DNA from: CAZDHT01 sp964505325
GTDB lineage: Bacteria > Planctomycetota > PUPC01
Assembly (NCBI GenBank): GCA_964505325.1
Contig: CAZDHT010000067.1
Span: forward strand, 1-20,971
Reading direction: 5' to 3'
DNA: 20,971 bases
The notes under the pieces were generated by a model that worked only from the letters and a program-made list of their open reading frames with translations, made no database searches and was not told the origin of the DNA. Below, in pieces: positions 15,096 to 20,971 of the stretch. The translations under genes and the position numbers were made by a program. Numbering within the stretch: position 1 is the stretch's first letter; the number at the start of each line of letters is the position of its first letter.

Positions 15096-16125
15096 CGTAG
15101 ATGTGATTCGTGAAGACCCAGGGGCGATTCCCGAGACGTGCTTCGGCGCGGTAAACGCCGGGCCGCGCGTCCCGGTGGCGGAGCTCGCAGGCCTTCGCGT
15201 TCGCAATGACTTCCGAATCGCGCAGCAAGGCAATCTCGGCCTCCTGCGGAACCTCGACCACGAATTCCAGTTCGCCCCCCGCTGCGGCCTCGTCACCCAT
15301 CACTGCAATCTCTCCGGCGCGTCGTGCCTCGAACCGCGCACCCGTCGAGTCGCCAATGAAGTCGTACGCCGTGAAACACCTGCCGGCGGCGAGTGCATCG
15401 CGCAGCGCGGCAGCATCGGCCGCCGCATCGCCCGACCACTCCGGCAGAAGCACGTGGGTGCGCACCGTCCCGAAAACGTACTCCATGGGCAGCACCTTGA
15501 GCGCAGACCATTTCAGGCGCGGGACGGGGAAGCGGAGCTCGTGGGCATCCAGCGCTCCAACGCCCGAAATGCGGCGGCGAAGCGCCACCCGGTCCCACTT
15601 CCTGAGGACCTCGGGATGCGGGCCGATGATGCCGGCGTCCGGATCCCGCACCCCGGCGATCAGGTGCCACGGATAGGCCCAGTCGACCCAGTCGTGCATG
15701 TAGGACCAGATCTCGATCCCGGCGTAACTGTCCGTCCTCAGGTCGGGCCAGGCTTGCGGCCTGCGGTAGAGCTTGCCGCGTTCGCTCCGTTCCGGGTGCG
15801 AGATGAACGCCGTGCCGCCCATCCGCTCGACCTCGGGAAGATACTCGTCCGGGTGGGCGTACCGCCATCGCGGACAGCGGTCGAGCCCAAGCACGAGAGC
15901 GTGGCCTCTTGAGGACGTGACCTCGACGCCGATGACCAGGAGAACCCCGTCGTGCCAGCCCTCCCAGCCCTCGCGCCGCGCTTGCAGCGTGTTGTGATCG
16001 GAGACGACCACGTAGTCGAGGCCCGCCGCCTTCGCGCAGCGCACGACGTAGGGCATCCGGCCGGAGCTGTCGGAGTAGGCGGTGTGGACGTGGAGCACGC
16101 CTTTATATTCGCGCAGTTCCGCCAT
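15088..16125 (-). CDS. PHP-domain metal-dependent phosphoesterase-like protein
   Basis: Protein of 345 residues with an N-terminal PHP domain. Metal-ligand motifs are HVHTAYSDSSG (H12, H14, D19), VSDHNT (D43, H44), GVEVTSSRGH (E68, H75), FISHPE (H110) and ALDAHE (D193, H195). PHP proteins hydrolyse phosphoesters, for example histidinol phosphate, nucleoside phosphates or nucleic-acid ends. The C-terminal region (about 250-345) reads as a beta-rich module ending WVFTNHIYVR, as in other large PHP proteins. No signal peptide is seen. It begins 2 nt after the UPF0104 stop with little ribosome-binding sequence, indicating translational coupling, and ends in an 8-bp convergent overlap with miaA. 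Substrate unknown; the operon suggests a small phosphorylated or polyprenyl-linked compound, which is speculation. Confidence 0.85.
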   Translation of the reverse strand: MAELREYKGVLHVHTAYSDSSGRMPYVVRCAKAAGLDYVVVSDHNTLQARREGWEGWHDGVLLVIGVEVTSSRGHALVLGLDRCPRWRYAHPDEYLPEVERMGGTAFISHPERSERGKLYRRPQAWPDLRTDSYAGIEIWSYMHDWVDWAYPWHLIAGVRDPDAGIIGPHPEVLRKWDRVALRRRISGVGALDAHELRFPVPRLKWSALKVLPMEYVFGTVRTHVLLPEWSGDAAADAAALRDALAAGRCFTAYDFIGDSTGARFEARRAGEIAVMGDEAAAGGELEFVVEVPQEAEIALLRDSEVIANAKACELRHRDARPGVYRAEARLGNRPWVFTNHIYVR

Positions 16126-16127
16126 AC

Positions 16128-17165
16128 CTATTCCGATTCAGCGCCCGATTCGGCGGCGGCGCGCATCTCGCTGAAGCTCGCCTTGCCGAACAGGAAGAAC
16201 AAGCCGCCGATCAGGTAGACAATGACGAACATCGCGTCACCGACGGCCCCGATGTCCCCGCCGCTGGACAGGCCGACCAGCGGAAACAGCAGGCTCATCG
16301 CGAATGCACCCTGCCCGACGCCCCCAGGCGCGAGCGGCAGCACCCGGATGACCATCGCCGGCGGCACGATCAGAGCCACGTGCCACAACTGAATGTCCGC
16401 GCCGACCGCAATACCATACAGGTAGTAGATCATGTACAGGGGGATCTGCGCGCCGACCGAGACCAGCGCCGCCCAGCACAGCGCCCCGGGATGGTCGCGA
16501 TACAGATGGATCGCCCGGTAGACTCTCCTGACGGTTCGGCGAAAAGGGACGAGTCGCGAAACGGCGGCGAACAACCCTGTCCGTCGCAGCCGCCTGCTCA
16601 TCATTGCCGCCGCAAACACCACCATGCTCCCCATGCAGGCGGCGATCAGGATAACCAGCACCCTCCCGCCGGGCATGCCAGACAGGTCGAGCCCCTTGAC
16701 CTCCGCGTTCCACAGCCGGTCGAAGTCGACGGCGATCATGGCGGCCGCCGCGAGGAACATGGTGGCCAGACCGAGGAACCGATCGAGGAAGACTGTCGTC
16801 GCCGCCTCGGCTTTCTTCTCCCGCCCCCGCCCGACGAAGTAGGCTTTGATCGCATCGCCGCCCAGGCCGCCGGGCGCAACCAACGTGAAGAACAGCCCCG
16901 TCATGGTCAGCCGGAACAAGTCGGTGACACGGATTTGGATGTCTTGAGCGCGGAGCAACACGCCCCAGCGGACCGAGGTCAGGAAGATGCCGACCAGGAC
17001 CGTCCCGAGCGCCGCGAGGAGCAGCGGCCAACGCTGCGCCGCATGCTCCAGGTGCTCCGGCCGAATGGCGCCCTCATGCACCATCACGGCGACCACGCAT
17101 GCGGCCAGCGCGAGCTTGACGAGCGTCCAGACCCAGCGCGGGATTCTGTTTCTCTCTGCCGTCAC
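16128..17165 (-). CDS. UPF0104 / lysylphosphatidylglycerol synthase TM-like membrane protein
   Basis: Polytopic inner-membrane protein of 345 residues with roughly eight hydrophobic segments. Family motifs include SVRWGVLL (about 64-71), PGGLGGDAIKAY at 98-109, DRFLGL at 128-133 and PLAPGGVGQGAF at 277-288, the two PGG..G loops typical of the flippase-like domain shared with MprF. It lacks the soluble aminoacyl-transfer domain of MprF, so it should move or bind a lipid rather than aminoacylate it. It starts at a GTG that overlaps the previous stop as GTGA, so it is translationally coupled to the dehydratase-like gene. The lipid or polyprenyl substrate is unknown. Confidence 0.88.
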   Translation of the reverse strand: MTAERNRIPRWVWTLVKLALAACVVAVMVHEGAIRPEHLEHAAQRWPLLLAALGTVLVGIFLTSVRWGVLLRAQDIQIRVTDLFRLTMTGLFFTLVAPGGLGGDAIKAYFVGRGREKKAEAATTVFLDRFLGLATMFLAAAAMIAVDFDRLWNAEVKGLDLSGMPGGRVLVILIAACMGSMVVFAAAMMSRRLRRTGLFAAVSRLVPFRRTVRRVYRAIHLYRDHPGALCWAALVSVGAQIPLYMIYYLYGIAVGADIQLWHVALIVPPAMVIRVLPLAPGGVGQGAFAMSLLFPLVGLSSGGDIGAVGDAMFVIVYLIGGLFFLFGKASFSEMRAAAESGAESE

Positions 17166-18151
17166 GCGCCCAGCATCTCCATGAACGCCTCGATCCGGGT
17201 CCGGCTGCGGGCGTCGAGCGGCCCGGGCCGATCACATTCCAGGGTAAGTATCGGCACCCGAAGCCGGCGGCGCACGAGGCGGTCCTGGATGCCGCGGAAG
17301 CAGAAGCTCTGGACATAGTGGATCACCGCCGCAACGCGCCGCCGCTCGAGCTCGCGCTCGATGTCGTCCAGCCGGAAGAATATATCGTACGGGTACGTGT
17401 ATCGCTGGTACTGTTCCAGCAGACCGGCCGTGTCGTAGGGCATGCTGAACTGGCGCTGCATCTCGTTGAAGACGACCGAGCCGCCGAACTCTTCGATGGT
17501 CGCGTAGAGGTCGGCGCAGATGGGCGGGATCCCGATCAGGCCGAGCCGGATGCGCTCCGGAATCGGGTCACGCCGGCGCGCCTCGTCGAGGAACGCAGCG
17601 GCGTCTTGCGAATACCGGGCGGGATCGCCGGTGAAATCGCTGCAATTGATCAGCCACAGGTGGTTCTCCTCGCCGGACACCTGCATCTCCTCGAAGGTCA
17701 GGCGGTCGATCTCTCGAACGATGCGGCGCACCGAGTCGAGACGGCGCTTCTGCTCCTCCGCCGCTTCGATCGTCGTTCCCAGCCGCTCGCACAGCTTGTT
17801 CAGCTCGGCCTCCAGCTCTGCCGCATCGCGGCGATATGGGAACGAGAAGTCTATGACCTCGACTCCCTCCGTTTCCAGGATCTCGGCGAGGGCGTGGGTG
17901 TTGCTGCAGTCGCCGCGCGCGACCGCGATAACCCGCCGCACGCCTTCGCGGCGAGCGGCCGAGTAGATGCCCTTGATCCACGCGCAGATGTTGCGCGGAA
18001 AGCCGGCGTGCTCCGCGTCTTCAACCAGCTTCGAGGGGTTCGGCGAAGTGATGAACCGGTTGTTCAGGTCGACAGGCACCCATCCCGCGGCGTAAACGAT
18101 CTCCACAGGGATGGTCGTGGTGATTCCAATGCTGCGGTCTGATTCGGTCAA
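17162..18151 (-). CDS. 2-hydroxyacyl-CoA dehydratase D-component-like Fe-S protein
   Basis: Protein of 329 residues resembling the HgdB/FldC/BcrC family, which holds a [4Fe-4S] or double-cubane cluster. N-terminal IPVEIVYAAGWVPV is characteristic. Three cysteines in family positions are candidate ligands: C56 (NICAWIKGIYS), C82 (RGDCSNTH) and C284 (HYVQSFCFRG); C170, C212 and C306 are extra. Family members work with a partner subunit and an ATP-dependent activator (HgdC type), neither visible here. A single-subunit double-cubane-like protein or a non-dehydratase role is therefore possible. The start is the TTG at 18151; an in-frame TAG lies two codons upstream and no good ribosome-binding site is seen. 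First gene of a three-gene operon; a large palindrome lies about 30 nt upstream. Confidence 0.82.
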   Translation of the reverse strand: MTESDRSIGITTTIPVEIVYAAGWVPVDLNNRFITSPNPSKLVEDAEHAGFPRNICAWIKGIYSAARREGVRRVIAVARGDCSNTHALAEILETEGVEVIDFSFPYRRDAAELEAELNKLCERLGTTIEAAEEQKRRLDSVRRIVREIDRLTFEEMQVSGEENHLWLINCSDFTGDPARYSQDAAAFLDEARRRDPIPERIRLGLIGIPPICADLYATIEEFGGSVVFNEMQRQFSMPYDTAGLLEQYQRYTYPYDIFFRLDDIERELERRRVAAVIHYVQSFCFRGIQDRLVRRRLRVPILTLECDRPGPLDARSRTRIEAFMEMLGA

Positions 18152-18181
18152 GCTCTACTCTCGCCTGGGGCCAAAGGGGAA

Positions 18182-18270
18182 AACGGGGACAGATAACTTT
18201 CTTTCGCCGAGGGAGCAAGAGGGATCGCCACCGGCGCTCCACCTGGCGAAAAAAGTTATCTGTCCCCGTT
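18182..18270. repeat. Large imperfect palindrome
   Basis: Outer arms 18182-18200 and 18252-18270 are perfect 19-bp inverted repeats (AACGGGGACAGATAACTTT). After a one-base bulge the stem continues for 7 bp (18202-18208 with 18245-18251), and an inner 5-bp stem (18212-18216 with 18236-18240) closes the centre. It could extrude as a cruciform or be transcribed as a long hairpin. I recall this GGGGACAGATAACTT motif flanking REP-associated tyrosine transposases in other genomes; no transposase is present here. Confidence 0.65.
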
Positions 18271-18335
18271 CTTCCGTTCTTCCGTTCTTCCAGTAATCGC
18301 CCGTTATGCTCCGAAAAGGGGTCCTGACACTTTTT
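18268..18335. repeat. Octamer tandem repeat and second palindromic remnant
   Basis: GTTCTTCC occurs three times perfectly in tandem at 18268-18291, directly abutting the large palindrome. At 18314-18335 lies AAAAGGGGTCCTGACACTTTTT, read as AAAAG at one end and CTTTT at the other. It resembles one end of another transposase-associated repeat family. The rest of the gap to 18470 has only a GGGCG/CGCCC hairpin (18416-18430) and a repeated CCCCCCGGG; no gene is seen. Confidence 0.45.
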
Positions 18336-18470
18336 GCACGCAACAGTTCCAAGTAGCTGAGTGTCGCAGCGAGACAATTCTACTGTAGATCCCGACTCCT
18401 GCCAAGACTCTCGCAGGGCGATGAACGCCCGCCGCAACCCCCCGGGAGCGGACGGACATCCCCCCGGGCG

Positions 18471-20393
18471 CTACCGCATCGCATCATCGTAGCTCAGCGT
18501 TCGCTCGGTGCCATCGACAGTGAGCCAGGCGGCGTCGTCATGAGACACCAGCGCCATGGCCGGCACGACATCTTCCTTGTACGCCACGAGCAGGAACCCG
18601 CCGCGCAGGGGCAACTGGCTTCGGGCGCAGACGATCAGCGTCGGGGACGGCTCGATCTGGTTGACCCGCTCCGAGTACCAGCCGAACGTGGGGTCGAGCT
18701 GCCCCTTGACCACGCCCGCCTCGAAGGGCGCCTCCATAATGGGCAGCACCGCGATGTTGGCATCCGCACGGGTCGTGTGCCACACGTCGCCGGTGTTGAC
18801 GACGTCACCGGGATAGAAGTGGAGGCGGGATTGGACTTCGTGCTCGCCGTCGCCGGTCAGGCGATCGAGAACAAGGAAGACGTTCGGCGGCCAGAACGTG
18901 ATGCTGCGGCGATGCTCGACCCGGATCCCGCCGTCCTTTCCGTAGCCGAGCTTGTGCGACCCGGCCACGCGTTGGAACGTGTCGTTGACGAGCCATGTAT
19001 TGTCGGCCAGCCGGTCCTTCGGCTGCCACGTCTCACGAAAGTGACGATCCGCTTGGCTCTCGCCGTCGACGGTGATGGTGTTGTGCGCCCGCGTCGTGTT
19101 CAGGTACTTGTCGCGCGAAAAAGGGTTGTTCGAGTCGTACAGGTATCGGCCGGGATCGATGAGCAGCGGCCGGCCGTGGGCGCTGAGCCAGAACCCGAGG
19201 CGGTCGTCGTGCTGATGCGAGTAGCCCCACGGGCCACCGTCGAACGCCAGGTACGTGCTGCCCGCGGTCCAACCGGTGCGCATCACGTAGACACCCCCGT
19301 ACTCGAACGCCTGTGAAAGGACGGACGGGGGTGTGCCTTCCTCTCCCCGCGTGCCGACGTAGAGCCAGTCCCGCCGCCCGTGGAGCGTTCCTTCCTCGGC
19401 AAGCAGCCTCCGCACGCCGGGCGCGCTGCCGGGGTCCGTGTCGTTGAACGGCAGGAGGTGGTCATCCGGCGTGATGGTCTGCATCTGGTAGTCGAGCATC
19501 CTGGCCGTCACGTTCTCTATCTTGGCCGTCACGTCGATGCCCGTCTCCCGGCAGACGGCCATGGCGTGGCAGAAGAGACGCACCACCACGCAGTGGTAGC
19601 CGGGGGTGAGCTCGAACTGCACGCCGTCGGGGAGGACCTGCCGATCCGCCGCCTCGGCCATCTTGTCCCACGCGTAGTCGATCCAGTGCCGGCGGTCGCG
19701 GAGTTCGGGCAGACGGACGGCCGTGCCCAGGATGCCGTCCGCGCCGATCACTACCCAGTTGTTCGTCATGGTCGGGATGACCAGCTCCAGGTAGCCGAGC
19801 TGGTCGTGGATGGACTTGAGAACGCGGAGCAGTTGGCGGGGTGTCCAGAAGCGCACGAATTCCTCGAACAGTTCCGCCCACCGCTGCGTGTGAATCGTGA
19901 TGTTGAGGTACGAGCGCCACGCGCCGTTCGGCATGTCCCAGACGCGCACGCCGGGGCGCCAGAACCACGACCGCGTGACGGGGTTCTTGTCGACCCAGTC
20001 GAGCACGAGCTGCGCGGCCTTGCGGGCGTATTTCTCGTCGCCGGTCGCCGTCGTGGCGCGGATGAGCGTGTTGAGGTAAGTGAAGCGGTTCAGGTCGTGG
20101 ACCCAGTGGTCCGTGCCCGGGTTGTGATCCCAGTCGATGTCGTCGCCGACGAAATGCTGCTCGCCGTAGAACTCGAAGACGTTCTTGAGGCAGTCGTCGG
20201 CCTGGCGGAGTCCATCGTCGGAGAGCTCCGCCTGCCCCGGCCGCCGCGGACGCGCGAGGAAGTGCGCGTGCACGTCGTCCGCGCCGGCAAAGTCGCCCGA
20301 GAGCAGCCGGAGCACGCCGCGCTCGAACGCCGCCTCGTCGAGTCCTTCGTGATCGAAGCTGCGCAACTGCCCGAAGATCCGCTCGCGGTCCAC
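18471..20393 (-). CDS. Heparinase II/III family protein
   Basis: Protein of 640 residues with the two-part architecture of polysaccharide lyases of the heparinase II/III and alginate-lyase type. An alpha-helical toroid covers about 60-340 (NNWVVIGADGILGT at 211-224, ELTPGYHCVVV at 261-271), then comes a beta-sandwich domain (SHQHDDRLGFWLSAHG at 392-407, IDPGRYLYD at 412-420, RAHNTITVDG at 435-444). Such enzymes cleave uronic-acid polysaccharides by beta-elimination; Y266-H267, H393-H395 and H437 are plausible active-site or metal residues by position only. No signal peptide is visible, so it may be cytoplasmic and act on imported oligosaccharides. The GTG start at 20393 has AGGAGG 4 nt upstream. 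It is divergent from bioD and not clustered with sulfatases or other carbohydrate genes here. Confidence 0.87.
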   Translation of the reverse strand: MDRERIFGQLRSFDHEGLDEAAFERGVLRLLSGDFAGADDVHAHFLARPRRPGQAELSDDGLRQADDCLKNVFEFYGEQHFVGDDIDWDHNPGTDHWVHDLNRFTYLNTLIRATTATGDEKYARKAAQLVLDWVDKNPVTRSWFWRPGVRVWDMPNGAWRSYLNITIHTQRWAELFEEFVRFWTPRQLLRVLKSIHDQLGYLELVIPTMTNNWVVIGADGILGTAVRLPELRDRRHWIDYAWDKMAEAADRQVLPDGVQFELTPGYHCVVVRLFCHAMAVCRETGIDVTAKIENVTARMLDYQMQTITPDDHLLPFNDTDPGSAPGVRRLLAEEGTLHGRRDWLYVGTRGEEGTPPSVLSQAFEYGGVYVMRTGWTAGSTYLAFDGGPWGYSHQHDDRLGFWLSAHGRPLLIDPGRYLYDSNNPFSRDKYLNTTRAHNTITVDGESQADRHFRETWQPKDRLADNTWLVNDTFQRVAGSHKLGYGKDGGIRVEHRRSITFWPPNVFLVLDRLTGDGEHEVQSRLHFYPGDVVNTGDVWHTTRADANIAVLPIMEAPFEAGVVKGQLDPTFGWYSERVNQIEPSPTLIVCARSQLPLRGGFLLVAYKEDVVPAMALVSHDDAAWLTVDGTERTLSYDDAMR

Positions 20394-20491
20394 GCGTCCT
20401 CCTTCCTCACTCCCACCGGCCGGCCCGACCGGCCCATTAGACCCGGCCGCGGCGATAAATCAAGTAGAGCAGGCAAAAAGACGGAACGGCC

Positions 20492-20520
20492 TTGACCCTT
20501 CGCCAGGCGGCTGATATGTT
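20492..20520 (+). promoter_or_regulatory. Candidate promoter for bioD
   Basis: TTGACC and TATGTT are separated by exactly 17 nt, with the -10 box ending 30 nt before the bioD ATG. The -35 matches consensus at five of six positions and the -10 at four of six. This is the best sigma-70-type match found in the window. No BirA operator-like palindrome is evident. Confidence 0.5.
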
Positions 20521-20550
20521 CCGTCCGGCGGGAGACGGCTGGAGGTCCTG

Positions 20551-20971
20551 ATGCCGGCGAAGTTGTCCGTCCCAGCACTTTTCGTGACGGCCACCGACAC
20601 CGAGGTGGGAAAGACCGCGGTGGCCTCGGCGCTGGCGGTGCTGTTGAAGCAGCGCGGCCGGGACGTCGGGGTGATGAAGCCGGTGGCGAGCGGGTGCGAC
20701 GAGGCCGACGGCGAGTTGGTCTCCGCCGACGGCGCCTGCCTCGCACGAGCCGCCGGGGTGGATGACGCGCACGAGCTGGTCTGCCCCATACGCCTCAGAC
20801 ATCCGCTCGCGCCCAGCGTCGCCGCGGAGCTGGAGGACCGTTCCATCGACCTCTCGGTGGTGTGGGATGCCGCTCGCGCGCTGGCCGACCGGCTCGATTG
20901 CTTGATTGTCGAGGGCATCGGCGGCATAATGGTCCCGATCGTGGGCGACTACCTGGTTGCTGACATGGCCG
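20551..20971 (+). CDS. bioD: Dethiobiotin synthetase (partial, cut by window end)
   Basis: The first 140 residues of BioD, which uses ATP and CO2 to close the ureido ring of dethiobiotin from 7,8-diaminopelargonate in biotin synthesis. The P-loop reads TATDTEVGKT (13-22) with K21; VMKPVASG at 41-48 includes the conserved lysine K43; EGIGGIMVPI at 121-130 is the second nucleotide/substrate loop, with Ile where Ala is usual. The ATG has GGAGG 5-6 nt upstream and a candidate promoter. The frame stays open to the last base, and the remaining roughly 80-100 residues lie outside. Other biotin genes may follow; none precedes it. Confidence 0.93.
   Translation, partial: MPAKLSVPALFVTATDTEVGKTAVASALAVLLKQRGRDVGVMKPVASGCDEADGELVSADGACLARAAGVDDAHELVCPIRLRHPLAPSVAAELEDRSIDLSVVWDAARALADRLDCLIVEGIGGIMVPIVGDYLVADMA

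Noticed and set aside
1..20971. CRISPR array or prophage
   Set aside because: No regularly spaced identical repeats with unique spacers, no cas genes, integrase or phage structural genes were seen.

Overview
This window is high-GC bacterial DNA. It reads as an ordinary, tightly packed chromosome interrupted by several non-coding palindromic islands. The gene content (RNase Y with YmdB, heparinase II/III, a secreted transglutaminase-like protein, a PQQ-type propeller fragment, paired Na/Pi transporters, BioD) and the style of the interspersed palindromes suggest a Planctomycetes/Phycisphaerae-like organism. That assignment is inference; no marker gene here settles it.

Layout. (a) 1-236: non-coding array of short hairpins bounded by an inverted 15-mer. 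(b) 237-5150, minus strand: class III aminotransferase, YjbQ, Na/Pi symporter, PhoU-like protein and a second Na/Pi symporter. The last one appears to start at a non-canonical CTG coupled to the phoU stop. (c) 5440-6924, minus: secreted transglutaminase-like protein, preceded in the same frame by a 45-residue PQQ beta-propeller remnant. (d) 7101-7696: repeat island bounded by an inverted repeat and containing REP-like hairpins. (e) 7697-11221, minus: rny, ymdB and a TPR-like lipoprotein, as an operon. (f) 11222-11975: long non-coding divergent region. (g) 11976-15095, plus: aldo/keto reductase, then an orphan PilC/GspF-type protein and miaA. (h) 15088-18151, minus: 2-hydroxyacyl-CoA-dehydratase-like Fe-S protein, UPF0104 membrane protein and PHP phosphoesterase, joined by a GTGA overlap and a 2-nt gap and converging on miaA with an 8-bp overlap. 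(i) 18182-18335: large palindrome and repeat remnants. (j) 18471-20393, minus: cytoplasmic heparinase II/III-like protein. (k) 20551 to the end, plus: bioD, cut by the window edge.

How the genes work together. The phosphate block is a transporter-regulator-transporter set likely to control Pi or another anion. The rny-ymdB pair is a known RNA-turnover/nucleotide-signalling neighbourhood. The three-gene block at 15088-18151 is the least explained: an iron-sulfur protein of the activated-dehydratase family without its ATPase activator, fused by overlap to a flippase-like membrane protein and a metal phosphoesterase. I see no CRISPR array, phage, intact transposase, tRNA or rRNA. The most noteworthy items are that operon, the CTG start and motif decay in the second Na/Pi transporter, the atypical Walker A of MiaA, and several distinct palindromic repeat families, one of which abuts a truncated gene.
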